Of a stretch of 60,978 nucleotides of DNA, positions 22,693 through 32,266 are shown in pieces. The position numbers and the translations under genes were made by a program. Source of the DNA: Symbiodinium natans (Eukaryota; Sar; Dinophyceae; Suessiales; Symbiodiniaceae); NCBI GenBank assembly GCA_905221605.1, contig CAJNDS010000436.1, positions 80,001 to 140,978 of the forward strand. Direction: 5' to 3'. The notes beneath the pieces are model-generated. The model worked only from the letters and a program-made list of their open reading frames with translations. It was not told where the DNA came from and searched no databases. Numbering within the stretch: the first letter of the stretch is position 1; each line of letters begins with the position of its first letter.

Positions 22693-24499
22693 ATCTTGAG
22701 TTCTGCGTGAAGAACCACTGGTCTGCGTGTCAAGATGAAGGGAGAGTCCGGGAGCTTCTGGAAGAGGAGGTGCGAAAAGGGTTTGTTGAAAAGTTTGAGG
22801 GCAGGGAGGAGGACCTGCGAAAGCGTTTCCCACCAGGCTCGTTAGCTGTGGGCAAGTTGGGGCTCGTGCGAAAAGAGGGTAAGGAGGATCGCTTGATTGG
22901 TGACTCTAAGTCTTCGAAGGCAAGCCCGCAAGCTAAATTCTGCGAGAAAGTGGAAGTTCCTTCGATCGGATACTTCTCAGAAGCATTGGACCGTGGGGCA
23001 GCTTTTGAGCACGCGGAAGGCTTGCGTGACAAGGAGATTGCTGACCCAGACGAATGGATACTGTTGTCAATTGATGTCAAGACTGCGCACAAGTCGATAC
23101 GTACTGCGTCTGAAGACGTCGGCTTTGCGGTTTTTACGCTCATGGGGACGTTTTACATCTACCTTGTCAATCATTTTGGGGCTGCGTGGTCGGCGTATTG
23201 GTGGGCGCGGTTGGGCGCCTTGATCTTGCGGGTTTGCCACTTTACCCTGCGTCACAAGCATCTGGGAGCTATCTATGTTGACGACTTTCTGTGGTTGCTG
23301 CCGCGCAAAGCATTTGCTCCCATGGTATGCGTTCTGGTAGGTTTGCTTCAGGTGCTTGGGGTGCCATTGTCCTGGAGGAAGTTGAGGCTGGGCACCTCGC
23401 TGGCGTACCTGGGATGGCTGCTTGGACTGCGTGGTGGCTTCGTGGCGCGCATGAGCGAGGACAAGAAGTCCAAAATCCTGAAGGCTATTGCCTGGTGGCT
23501 TTTACATCCAAGGAGAGTGCGTCGGAGTGACCTGCGAGAGTTCTTGGGACTGCTGGTGTGGGCTACGCAAATCAACCTGAACCTGCGACCTTTCTTGGCC
23601 CCGCTGTTTTCGGTGCTGCACCGTCCATGCATGAAGTTGCAGAACCTGAGCATTTCCCAGGTTGCCGAGCTGAGGGGCATTTTATGTCAGGATTCCCTGA
23701 TGGTACAGCGCAAGGCGGCTCTATCGGATGTGCAACAAGGATGGCAGCTTGTTGGAGTAGGAAATCAGGTTGCAGCGGATCCCGCAGCTTTGCGAGCTGC
23801 TGTACGGCAGCCATGCCTCAAGAACGGCGGCGTCTGGGTACGCTTCAAGGCGTGGCCCAGCACAACGGAGTTTGACCCTGGATGTGTGCGAGCCCTGCGT
23901 CTTCTTAAATGTGCGGTGGCTGGAAGAAGCAAGGCAATGGGGCTGCGGATGCCTGGGCTGCTGGCCAGCGGGCAGGGATCGGTGGATGGTTCTATAACGA
24001 GGATGGTAGTGTCTCGTGGTTTCATTTGCCGTTATTGCGCAGCGACTTTCCTGAAGACTGGCAGTGCCCGGCAGACATGAAGCAAGCTATAGCGGCGGTG
24101 GAGTTGGTGGCCCAACATGCTTTGCTGCTAGCGAGGCTAAAGAAATCGTCTGCGAACACCCTTTTCCATGCCGTCGTCCGACAACAAAGTGACAACAATG
24201 GCGTGGTTGGCGTGCTTGGGAAGTTGCTTTGTCAGAAGCCTCCTCTTAGCTGCGCACTGATGAGCTTATGTTTCTGCTGCTTACAGCGTGGTTGCCGCGT
24301 GCAGGCCTCGCACTTGGCGGGTGAAAGGAACCAAGCTGCAGACGAGCTCAGCAGACTTAATATGCCCGGCTTTCAGGAGCCCGGGGCACCTGAAACAGTT
24401 CCAGACGGAAGCTCGTGTGGATGTCACGGTGGCAGAATTGTTCCAATCCTGGGAAATGTTCAACTGTTGTGCGCGCCCACGTGCGCGAGAGCCACTTAG
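22693..24499 (+). pseudogene. Second gamma pol: RT plus RNase H, one frameshift
   Basis: The reading starts mid-gene ('EDLEFCVKNHWSACQDEG') and stays open for more than 450 codons: finger region 'GKLGLVRKEGKEDRLIGDSK', motif A 'LSIDVKTAHKSI', motif B 'NHFGAAWSAYWWARL', motif C 'IYVDDFLW' at 23271-23294, then the thumb. A frame change near 23900-23960 leads into RNase H ('GGWFYNEDGSVSWF', 'AAVELVAQHALL', 'QQSDNNGVVG', 'ASHLAGERNQAADELSR'). RNase H appears complete apart from the frameshift. The 5' part (gag, pol N-terminus) is absent, replaced by the preceding pol. Confidence 0.85.
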
Positions 24500-24595
24500 C
24501 TTTCAGTAGCAGGTTCCCCCGTACAGTCGCGTGGCTGCGGCAAGCTTTGGAGAAGGTAAGGCAGCCGCGCTCAAATCTGGACAGCAGGCATGTTT

Positions 24596-24996
24596 GGATT
24601 GGACCAGACTGCTGACCAGAATTTTCGCAATGCCGCAAAAGAAGAGGGCTTTGCCTGTGGTACCAATAGTTTAACAACAGCCGCATAAGAGCATGAGAGG
24701 TGTCGGGGGTACCGGCTCGGGTTGGGCTTGGCAGTACTCCCGGCTCTCTCTTGCACATGCAGCGTTGTACCATAGTTCTTTGCTTGTTGAGTGCGACAGT
24801 TTGACAGGCTTGCTTGTGTAGACTGTCAAGCCGGTGTCGTTAGGGTCTGGCAGGCAGTGTGGACCAATTTTGAAGTCCCACCCGCCCGCCCTGGATTGGA
24901 CCAGACTGCTGACCAGAATTTTCGCAATGCCGCAAAAGAAGAGGGCTTTGCCTGTGGTACCAATAGTTTAACAACAGCCGCATAAGAGCATGAGAG
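24596..24996 (+). mobile_element. B1-A2-B2 terminus of an element lying to the left
   Basis: 24596-24699 and 24893-24996 are 104-bp direct repeats ('ggattggaccagactgctga' to 'agcatgagag'). The spacer ends with the C-rich tract 'cccacccgcccgccct' at 24877-24892. Immediately right of the second copy an alpha gag frame begins mid-protein ('EPAHMLVDKF'). This is what is expected if the left element inserted into that gag and its B2 marks the boundary. No A1 partner was found in the window. Confidence 0.7.
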
Positions 24997-24997
24997 A

Positions 24998-25803
24998 GAA
25001 CCAGCGCACATGCTCGTGGACAAGTTCGTGAAGATGGCGCACGAGGCCTGCTTATGCTACGTGCCTTTGAGTGCCTGCGTGAGCCGCGAGGACGAGATGA
25101 GCTGCGCCAAAACCGACAAGAGTTATTGTCCTTGGAGCACAACAAGATCGTGTTCAAGGCAAAGGAGCCGACGGTGCATGTCGACCTGGGCTCGGAAATG
25201 CGGGTACACCAAGCTCTGCTCCGCCGTGCGTTAGCAGCTGACCAGGCAGGGTTGATCTCCTTCAAAGTGTTGGATTCCATTCACCAGGACCTCCTATCAC
25301 ACCTCAGCCGTCCTGCGCCGCCTGGTTTTGATTCGCCAAGCATTCAGAGTCTCCTGCGAGCGGACCAGCAGTTGTGGAAGCTTGTTGCAGATAGCGTTGG
25401 GTCCAACATCCAGCAGTGCGAGTCAGGTGAGAAGCCTCTTGACAAGGCGTTCAAGGAGTTCTGCCATGATGCCACTGTTGTCTTCCACTTGCTACCGACT
25501 CCCAGCGCGCCGAAGATCCGCAAGGACCCCAAGAAGCGACAGGTGGATGAAGGCGAGGCTGAGCGTGCCGAGGTACCGAATGGCAAGAAGCGCAGGGATG
25601 ACAAGGGAGCCGTGCGCATGCCCAAAGCGTTGCAGGGCCTCCCGGCCAAGAGCAAGAGCGGGGTGCCTTTCTGCTTCAATTTCAATCTAGAGCATGGCTG
25701 TGATGAGGAGGTTTCCGGAGACCCGTGTCGATGCCGTCGTGGCCTCCATCTCTGCATGAAGTGCTTCAAGCCGCATGGGCAGCACAAGTGCAATGTTGCG
25801 TGA
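24998..25803 (+). pseudogene. Alpha gag, N-terminally truncated, one frameshift
   Basis: Coding starts at the element boundary with 'EPAHMLVDKFVKMAHEACL' and 'ACVSREDE'. A frame change near 25075-25100 leads into the frame running to the TGA at 25801. It aligns with the gag at 32545-33353 ('GFDSPSIQSLLRADQQLWK' against 'NYAPISQAQVIAADRKLWVK', then 'HLLPTP'). A basic linker (KKRQVDEG, NGKKRRDDKG) precedes the finger region 'CFNFNLEHGCDEE...CRC' and the knuckle 'CMKCFKPHGQHKC'. The residues before 'EPAH' are missing because another element was inserted there. pol follows in the same frame. Confidence 0.75.
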
Positions 25804-25806
25804 AAA
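25801..25806 (+). promoter_or_regulatory. In-frame stop between alpha gag and pol (TGA-AAA)
   Basis: GCG-TGA-AAA-CCC: the frame is open on both sides and pol has no ATG near its start. Readthrough is inferred from the shared frame; this context is weaker than UGA-CUA. Confidence 0.45.
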
Positions 25807-28713
25807 CCCACCGGGCCTACTGCTCCCGTGCGGGACCCTTCTGCGCAAGCAGTGATGGTGTGTGTCGAGTTCTCCTCCAATGTGCAAGCGCGTCTGGCAG
25901 GGCACCTGAGATTGCGGGACTTCCACGTGTTGCACATGCGTCACTCGGCCAGTTTGCAGAAACGGAGTTCTTACGTTAATTTGTTTCTTAAGTCTCAAAG
26001 GGCTTTGGCTGCAGACTTGTTGCGGTGCTCCTCCGTGCTCTACGTGGTCTTCGTGCTCCCGGACCTTTGCGATGAATGTGGCATTGTTCTGGAGTGGGTT
26101 TGCAATCAGTGCGTGGAACTATCCAAGAGGCGCGTCTCGTGGACCTTAGTTGACCGTGCCGATGGCGCGTTCTGGAGCAGAGTGTATGGCTTGCTGCAGT
26201 CCTCTGGCGTTGATTTTCACACCACATCGTTCCAGATTCGATCCACAGGCTCTAAGACGCCGTCAAATGTGGCTCTCTGGTCCAGCGGCCCTGAGCTATC
26301 CCAGCTGAGGCCCGTATACGACTGTGGAGCCTGGAGGCCAGAACGTGGCATTCTGTATCTCCCTCCTACTGTGTGTCAACACTGGTCCTTCATCATTGAG
26401 GACTTGGCCCGTGCGCGGGGGTGCGTTCTTTCTGCTGCGAGCATTGCACAGCTTCGAGACTGGAGCAACCGCGCCGCTCTTGGGGACCAACCGCGCGGTG
26501 GGCGTGTGCCACCACTACTCACGGACTTCCTGGCGCCAAGGAAGTACCGCCTCAGCCAGTGCCCTACGTTGAAGGGAATCTTGCCAGGCGGGCGCGTGCC
26601 AGATCATTTGCCTTTTCCAAAGGGCTCGAGGGTCCTTCGAGTGTCACCCACAGACGCTGATGGTGGGAGTTTCGTGATGCTTGGCCTTCCACGAGACCCG
26701 CTCGACTACATCCAAGAAGCCTCTCAACTGGTGCATCCTATGGAGCGTAGCGGACATGTCGCTGAGGGCGTCCAGGCTGCCATCGATAAACATGCGCAAG
26801 AGTCGGCGGAGGCACTGCGTCGTGACAGGGCCAGCTTCTTTTCCGGGGCGCTACAGTCGATCCGGAACCTGCGTGTCGATGAGGACCGTCTGCACTCCAA
26901 CATGCCGGAGCACTTGGCCAGAGTCATGCAAGGCAAACGCGTCCTGTTTCTCGGCGAGCTTTTGGAGAAAATCCAGCATCCTGACAAGTCCCTGATTCAA
27001 CATCTGAGTCAAGGTTTCCCTTTGCTTGGTTGGTTAGAGCCTTCTGGAGTTTTTGCGCCGTCCCTAAAACCACCTGCCCTGCGTTCGGACGAGCTGGAGC
27101 GGATGGCCCCAGAGATGAACGAGAGCACATGCAGCTCCTGCGTCCAATCCCGTCGCCCAGATGTTGACCGTGCATTGTGGGAGTCCACTTTGGAAGAGGT
27201 TGCAAAGGGATGGGCGGATGGGCCATACGACCTGGATGGAGCCAAGCAAACATCGGGGGGAAAGCTTGTGGTGTCTCGTCGCTTCGCTGTCGTTCAGAAG
27301 GACAAGATACGGGCGATTGATGATTTCTCTGCCAGTCACATCAATCTCTGCACAGGCTTGCGAGAAAAGGTGCGCGTAGAGTCGGTGGATGCGGCCGCTG
27401 CAATGATCCGCCAGTGGATGTTGGCGCTGAAGGGCACCGGGCGGAGACTTGTGGGCAAGTCCTTCGACCTCAAGTCGGCGTACCGACAGATTGGGGTTTG
27501 CAAGGAGCACCTTTTCGCGTCCTGGGTTTGTATCTACAACCCAGAGACTGGGGCGCCCGCGCTGTTTCGCCTGCACGCCCTTCCTTTTGGAGCCTCGGCG
27601 TCTGTCCCAGACTTCCTGCGGTGCGCCGAAGCCATTAAATGCGCGGGCGCACGCTGCACCTTCTTGTCCTGGACGAGTTTCTTCGATGACTTCATCTGCG
27701 TATGCCCAGAAGACTGTGCAGAAGAGACAGACAAGGCCACCCGGGTGTTCTTCGAGCTCCTCGGTTGGCAGCTGGCGCTGGAGCCGAAGAAAAACAAACC
27801 GTTTGCCTCCAAGTTCCAGGCCCTGGGTGTTGAGTTCGACCTCACGAATGCGGCAGATGGCGTCCTCCGCATCTCCAACACCGAGTCGCGCAAGGAGGAG
27901 CTTGGCCGTGCCATTGATGACGTTTTGAGCAGTGGCAGGCTGTCCTTCAAAACAGCTACTTCACTGCGCTCGCGCATGCTGTTTGCAGAGTCCCAGATCT
28001 TTGGGCGCTTCGCCAAGAAGGCCATCAACTTGCTGGGCAAGCATGCTGATAACGCCCACAATGTCCTGGATGTAGATAGGGAGCTACGGGCAGCTTTGGA
28101 GTGGCTCCGGAACAGGGTGGTCTATGGCAGTCCAAGGGAAGTGTCAGTCGCCAAGAGGAAGACCTTTCTGTTGTTTCTGGATGGTGCCTGCGACAATGAG
28201 TCTCCCAGCCTGCAGTCTTCAGTGGGCGGGGTGCTCATCGACAAGGAAGCAGGCCCCCAGAGCTCTTTTGGCGAGATTGTGCCGAATGAGGCAGTCAGTG
28301 CTTGGAAGACGAAGGTACCCAAGGGTGCAAAGCAGCTCAACTTCGAAGCAGAGGTCATGCCGTATGTGGTGGCGCTGAAGTGCTGGGCCGATGTGCTTCG
28401 AGGTGCATTGCTGCTGATTTTCATTGACAATGATGCGGCGCGCCATGCTTGGGTCTCAGCGTCAGCCCATTCGCTTCACGCAAGCAACATGATTCATCAT
28501 GCCCTCGCAGTTGAGGCCGATCTAGGGGTGGATGCCTACTTCTGCCGGGTCCCCACGCACTCCAACATCGCCGATGCCCCGTCGCGACTTGACTTCAGTG
28601 TGTGCGAATCAATCGGTGCAACGAGGATGAGGGTCTCTGAAAGGCATTTGCTCAGCTGCGCTGGAATGACGAGTGATGTAGTTGGGGGTTTGTGTGTTTG
28701 TCCCCAGCACTGA
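25804..28713 (+). CDS. Alpha pol: degenerate methyltransferase-like domain, RT, RNase H
   Basis: The frame is intact for about 970 codons. The first 170 residues ('VCVEFSSNVQARLAG', 'SWTLVDRADGAFW', 'VDFHTTSFQIRS') align with the methyltransferase-like domain of the pol at 33354 but lack its PP-x-G and ENP motifs, so this domain is probably inactive. RT, counted from 25828: motif A 'KSFDLKSAYRQIG' (Asp547), motif B 'LPFGASASVPDFLR', motif C 'FFDDF' (Asp620-621). RNase H: Asp785 (FLDGA), Glu842 (FEAEVM), Asp867 (FIDND), Asp916 (ADAPSR), all present. The last ten codons lie inside repeat R. There is no local ATG start, so expression probably depends on reading through the gag stop. It looks functional for RT and RNase H. 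Confidence 0.9.
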   Translation, partial: KPTGPTAPVRDPSAQAVMVCVEFSSNVQARLAGHLRLRDFHVLHMRHSASLQKRSSYVNLFLKSQRALAADLLRCSSVLYVVFVLPDLCDECGIVLEWVCNQCVELSKRRVSWTLVDRADGAFWSRVYGLLQSSGVDFHTTSFQIRSTGSKTPSNVALWSSGPELSQLRPVYDCGAWRPERGILYLPPTVCQHWSFIIEDLARARGCVLSAASIAQLRDWSNRAALGDQPRGGRVPPLLTDFLAPRKYRLSQCPTLKGILPGGRVPDHLPFPKGSRVLRVSPTDADGGSFVMLGLPRDPLDYIQEASQLVHPMERSGHVAEGVQAAIDKHAQESAEALRRDRASFFSGALQSIRNLRVDEDRLHSNMPEHLARVMQGKRVLFLGELLEKIQHPDKSLIQHLSQGFPLLGWLEPSGVFAPSLKPPALRSDELERMAPEMNESTCSSCVQSRRPDVDRALWESTLEEVAKGWADGPYDLDGAKQTSGGKLVVSRRFAVVQKDKIRAIDDFSASHINLCTGLREKVRVESVDAAAAMIRQWMLALKGTGRRLVGKSFDLKSAYRQIGVCKEHLFASWVCIYNPETGAPALFRLHALPFGASASVPDFLRCAEAIKCAGARCTFLSWTSFFDDFICVCPEDCAEETDKATRVFFELLGWQLALEPKKNKPFASKFQALGVEFDLTNAADGVLRISNTESRKEELGRAIDDVLSSGRLSFKTATSLRSRMLFAESQIFGRFAKKAINLLGKHADNAHNVLDVDRELRAALEWLRNRVVYGSPREVSVAKRKTFLLFLDGACDNESPSLQSSVGGVLIDKEAGPQSSFGEIVPNEAVSAWKTKVPKGAKQLNFEAEVMPYVVALKCWADVLRGALLLIFIDNDAARHAWVSASAHSLHASNMIHHALAVEADLGVDAYFCRVPTHSNIADAPSRLDFSVCESIGATRMRVSERHLLSCAGMTSDVVGGLCVCPQH

Positions 28714-28838
28714 GTGTCATTGCAGCTTCACATGCAAAGCATGTTCCTTTCGGATCTGCCCGACTCTATCGGCCTCGTGGCTGGAAAAGAAAGTCCGACG
28801 CGTGCGAGGGTTCCAGTCTGTGCATGGCTAGCTGCGCT
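28684..28838 (+). repeat. 155-bp dispersed repeat R, copy 2 (probable B1 of the alpha element)
   Basis: Starts inside the pol C terminus ('GGLCVCPQH' and stop) and runs about 125 bp beyond it. Overlap of the B1 repeat with the pol end is also seen in the element at 29812 (B1 38256-38343). Confidence 0.85.
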
Positions 28839-28904
28839 AGTTGCATGGCCTTGGCTTGCAGGTGTTCTACACGCGGGTATTGCAATAAAGCGTGGCAGCC
28901 GCGC

Positions 28905-29095
28905 ATAGGGACGTTCCGGTGTTCGTCGAAGTCTTCTGCGGCCTGGCGCGTCTCAGCAAAGCCGCCCGCGAGCGCGGTTTCCATGTCGTAAGCATCGACA
29001 AAAGTTCCAAGGCCTCCGGGGCTAAGGTCCTCCAGCTCGACCTCACCACGCCCGAAGGCCGGACTCTGCTGCAGAGCTCGAGAGGTGCGTCGCCT
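28905..29095 (+). pseudogene. Fragment of a methyltransferase-like domain
   Basis: Reads 'VFVEVFCGLARLSKAARERG', 'VSIDKSS' and 'LQLDLTTPEGRTLL'. The acidic residue and FCG loop of a SAM-binding motif I, followed by the second-strand Asp, fit a Rossmann-type methyltransferase start, as in the pol at 33754. It ends abruptly after about 60 residues, so it is a pol remnant. From here to 29386 no other gene is visible; a small hairpin 'gacccttcagggtc' lies at 29159-29172. Confidence 0.6.
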
Positions 29096-29386
29096 CAATG
29101 GGCCGAAGCCCCTACGTAACCCTCGCATTCCCTCAGTGTGCGGGGGGTCTTAAATGGTGACCCTTCAGGGTCAGGGAACCAAAGGTCTGAAATAGGTCCA
29201 GAGGCATCTTAGACCCTTCCCGGCTTGCCATTGCACACCCCCCTAACCTAGAGCCTTGGACGTCGGTGTCATGTAGTGCAACCCTTGCACGGATTGACAT
29301 ACTCGAGCGACGCACCGTTGCAGTCGCCTTGCTCAAAGTGTCGGAAATTCGAGAGTCTTACAACTCCTCGCCGTTTTGCGATAGCC

Positions 29387-29811
29387 ATGTCTTCTTGCGG
29401 CTTTGCAGCCTTGGCAGACGCGGTGATTAAGTCCGGCGTGAATCCCGAGCTCTTGGTTCGCCTAGAAGAAGACGAGCTACATTCTTTGTGGCTTGTGCGC
29501 AAAAGGGTCCAGGACGAGGCGCTGCAGGAGGAGTACAAATCTTCCCTGTCGGCAGTCCTTGCAGCGGCTGGGATATGTGCCATAGCTAAGCAGCCATCCA
29601 AGCGGGCGAGAAAAGACTTGCCATTTGCGCGGCCTTCGCAGCGGGGAAGCTTATCCAGTGCGCTGAATGCCGCGTTGCCTGAAAACCAGGAAGATGCTTT
29701 GGCAGAACTTTTCGAGGACATCTGGGCACGCAGCTTGGCGTCGGGAGACGCCCGATGGCGAACGTGGACAAGACTCTGTAGGGCCTGGAGAGTTGACGCC
29801 CTGCCTCTCAC
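29387..29811 (+). pseudogene. Beta-family tyrosine recombinase, N-terminal part (split by alpha element)
   Basis: ATG 29387 ('MSSCGFAALADAVIKSGVNP') resembles the N terminus of the YR at 42412. Shared blocks are 'RKDLPFARPSQRGSLSSAL' with 'RRTDLPVAKPTAAGSLAKAL', and 'ARWRTWTRLCRAWRVDALPL' with 'SRWRTWSKVCDAWGIPALPL'. The reading is cut after two bases of the codon following LPL. The missing base and the next residues (RDVVEKV) are found at 38677, at the far end of the inserted alpha element. The gene is therefore split by one insertion, not deleted. Confidence 0.85.
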
Positions 29812-29987
29812 GATTCTTTGGAAACCGCAGGGTTCCTATAGGATATTTTGATTAAGCGAGAGAGGCTGGAGCCGAGCATGGCAAAACCTCTCTGTGCTAC
29901 GCATGCGCACTCCTCTTTCTCTGTATGCAGTTGCTCAGCGAATGGGAGGGTGGAGCTGCTGCGCGGCAGCTGAGCTCAGAGTGAGCC
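29812..29987 (+). repeat. A1 terminal repeat of the alpha element
   Basis: From 'gattctttggaaaccgcagg' to 'gctcagagtgagcc'; matches A2 at 38344-38521 with two small indels. Confidence 0.95.
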
Positions 29988-30314
29988 TTCGCTGAGTCAC
30001 TTGCCTTGCGTTTCTTCCTGCTGTGTTGGCGCTGTGCCCTCAGAGCCCTGGACATGCTTGGACAGGGGGGTAACAAGGGCCAGGACTCCATGGCAGGATG
30101 CATTGCAGAAGCGGCCGCTTTTGACGGCCATTTGCAGTACTGTCGCAGAATGGTGAGCGCTTCTATCTTCAAGCCAACTTGGGAGTTGCTTCGACAGCCA
30201 CATGCGATTGAGCTCCTTGCGCAAACGCCGATTGGACCTGTGGGTCCGATGCCTGTTTTGTACGGAGATCTACACGGGAGCACCGAGGAAGCAGAGGGAG
30301 TGATTGAAGCGTAG

Positions 30315-31844
30315 CGGTTTAAGATCCGCCGAGTCACATGTTCTACTTTGTCATGGGAACAAAGCTTGGCTCGGTACATGGTTGCAGCGATTCGCAAATG
30401 GGTTGGAGTCATCTTGACCCACCCTCCTGCGTTCGATCTGGGCAGGAAGCTCAACAAGATTGAACCTCTTGGAGCCACCTTACATTCCGGCCTCCTTGAT
30501 GTTTTTGCTGGCAAGGCTGCTGGAACTTTGCATGGCCGTGTTGGGCCTATGCTGCGTTTCGTTGCTTGGTGCAACGATCAGGGCATTACAGCTTTTCCGA
30601 TCCATGAGCAGAGTGTTTATGACTTTGTGCGTGCCAATGAAGATTGCTCGGCCCCTACATTCTTGAGGAGTTTTCTCGTCAGTTTGTCATTTTGTCACCA
30701 CATGTTAGGCCTCCTGGGAGCCCATGAGGCCGTGAAGAGTCTGCGCGTCGTCGGTGTAACGCGGCGTGCTTACTTACGTAAGAAGAAGAAAGTGCAGCGA
30801 CCGCCGCTCACTGTGGCTATGGTAGATGATCTTGAGCGCTTCGTGTGTGAACAAGGCGGTTCCGTTCAGGACCAAATCGCTGCTGGCTTCTTTCTTCTTT
30901 GCGTCTTCACGCGGGGACGATATAGCGATTGCCTGAACTTGCAAGAGCTTGTGGTTGACTCGCCTGACCTTGCTGCCAGGCCGTTACTCGGGTATGTTGA
31001 GGGTTCTGTGTCGCGATGCAAGACCGCGTATACAGTTGAGCGGAAAACGCAACTTTTGCCCATGGTCGCGCCGCGGCAAGGTGTGTCAGGCCTTGACTGG
31101 TTCTCCGCTTGGTTGGAGTTGAGGAAGCGTGCAAGGGTGCCTGTGGGTGCTGGGGTGCCTTTACTACCTGCTCCGAACGGGGAAGGGTGGCAGCGCGTCC
31201 CGCCGACTGCAGCCATGGCTGGTGATTGGCTGCGCAACATCCTGAAGAGTCGCGGTCACGACGGAAGTCTGGTTTCTCGCATTGGTACTCACTCGTGCAA
31301 GACCACAACGCGATCTTGGATGAGCAAGGCTGGTGTGGATCTACCGACGCGGAGGTTACTTGGGTATCACGCGCAGGCTGACGAGCGCACACCTTTGGTG
31401 TATTCTCGTGATGCGATGTCGGGGCCAGTGCGGGCGTTGGAGGGCGTGATCCTGATGATTCACAAGTCAGAGTTTTTGCCTGATGCTTCTCGTTCAGGTT
31501 ACTTCCCGAAAGCGGTGAAGCCGCCAGTGCCCGCTCCTGATGATGATGAGTGCTCCGACAGTGAGGATTCGGCGGATGAAGAAGACAACCAAGAAGACTT
31601 GGATAAGACTGATGCGGCCGAACAAGATGTTGTCGGCGAGTGGAGGCACATCAATGAGGCCGCAGGCGGGAGCGCCGGCGAGGCGCCTGTCTTCCGCAAC
31701 AAGCTCTCGAGGACGATCCACCGAGTGGTGGACGGAGCGGAAGCCAAGTTCCGCTGCGGGAGAGCCAACTCAGCGAACTATTCTAGACTGGGAGCCTTGC
31801 CAAAGTTCGCGTATCCGATGTGCAAAGGCTGCTTCAATGTCTAG
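30315..31844 (+). CDS. Alpha tyrosine recombinase
   Basis: Catalyses integration and excision of the circular DNA form. The frame is open from 30315; the first ATG in frame is 30378 ('MVAAIRKWVG'). A preceding frame (30006-30314, 'RQPHAIELLAQTPIGPVGPM') may be the true N terminus across a frameshift. Counting from 30348, catalytic residues are Arg191 (FTRGRYSD), Lys233 (ERKTQLLP), His315-x2-Lys318 (THSCKTTTRSW), His341 (LLGYH) and Tyr352 (LVYSRD). This is the R-K-HxxK-H-Y set found in some DIRS-type recombinases. An Asp/Glu-rich tail (about 395-430) is followed by a Cys tail 'FRCGRAN...MCKGCF', possibly a zinc ribbon. It lies first in its element, upstream of gag. It looks functional apart from the uncertain start. 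Confidence 0.9.
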   Translation, partial: RFKIRRVTCSTLSWEQSLARYMVAAIRKWVGVILTHPPAFDLGRKLNKIEPLGATLHSGLLDVFAGKAAGTLHGRVGPMLRFVAWCNDQGITAFPIHEQSVYDFVRANEDCSAPTFLRSFLVSLSFCHHMLGLLGAHEAVKSLRVVGVTRRAYLRKKKKVQRPPLTVAMVDDLERFVCEQGGSVQDQIAAGFFLLCVFTRGRYSDCLNLQELVVDSPDLAARPLLGYVEGSVSRCKTAYTVERKTQLLPMVAPRQGVSGLDWFSAWLELRKRARVPVGAGVPLLPAPNGEGWQRVPPTAAMAGDWLRNILKSRGHDGSLVSRIGTHSCKTTTRSWMSKAGVDLPTRRLLGYHAQADERTPLVYSRDAMSGPVRALEGVILMIHKSEFLPDASRSGYFPKAVKPPVPAPDDDECSDSEDSADEEDNQEDLDKTDAAEQDVVGEWRHINEAAGGSAGEAPVFRNKLSRTIHRVVDGAEAKFRCGRANSANYSRLGALPKFAYPMCKGCFNV

Positions 31845-31851
31845 TCTAGTT

Positions 31852-31871
31852 AGCGAGCCCAAGTGCTCGCT
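31852..31871. other. Hairpin just after the YR stop
   Basis: AGCGAGC and GCTCGCT are separated by six bases, eight bases downstream of the TAG at 31842. It could be a 3' end structure of the YR reading unit. Nothing recognisable as a gene lies between here and 32266. Confidence 0.5.
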
Positions 31872-32266
31872 ATACGCCGAGGGGTGTGTCACTGAGTCCG
31901 GCGGCGATCGCCGTGTGGTCATGGCCTCGAGCGAGCCCATGGAGCATATGACGTGAGGGTGCGCGTGTTGCCAGAGTTGGCAAAACAAGTGAGCTGGTGC
32001 TGAGAGTTCAGCAGAGACCTTGCAAGGGCTCACAAGAAGGGTCAGTGGACCCGTGAGCTGCGAGCGCAGCATGTTAAGTGCTCGAGTGGGCTCAAGCAGA
32101 AGCAGCATCATTGAGATTGATCTTGCGTGATCCTTGACTAGGAAGATTGCAGCGTGCGCTACCTTGCTTCAACGTTGCGTGCAGTCTCGTTTCTAGGTAA
32201 CTGTGCTTTGCTTTTGCTCTGTTTGCTGCTAGGTTGCGTGTAAGTAGCCTGTCGACTTTCGCCGCC

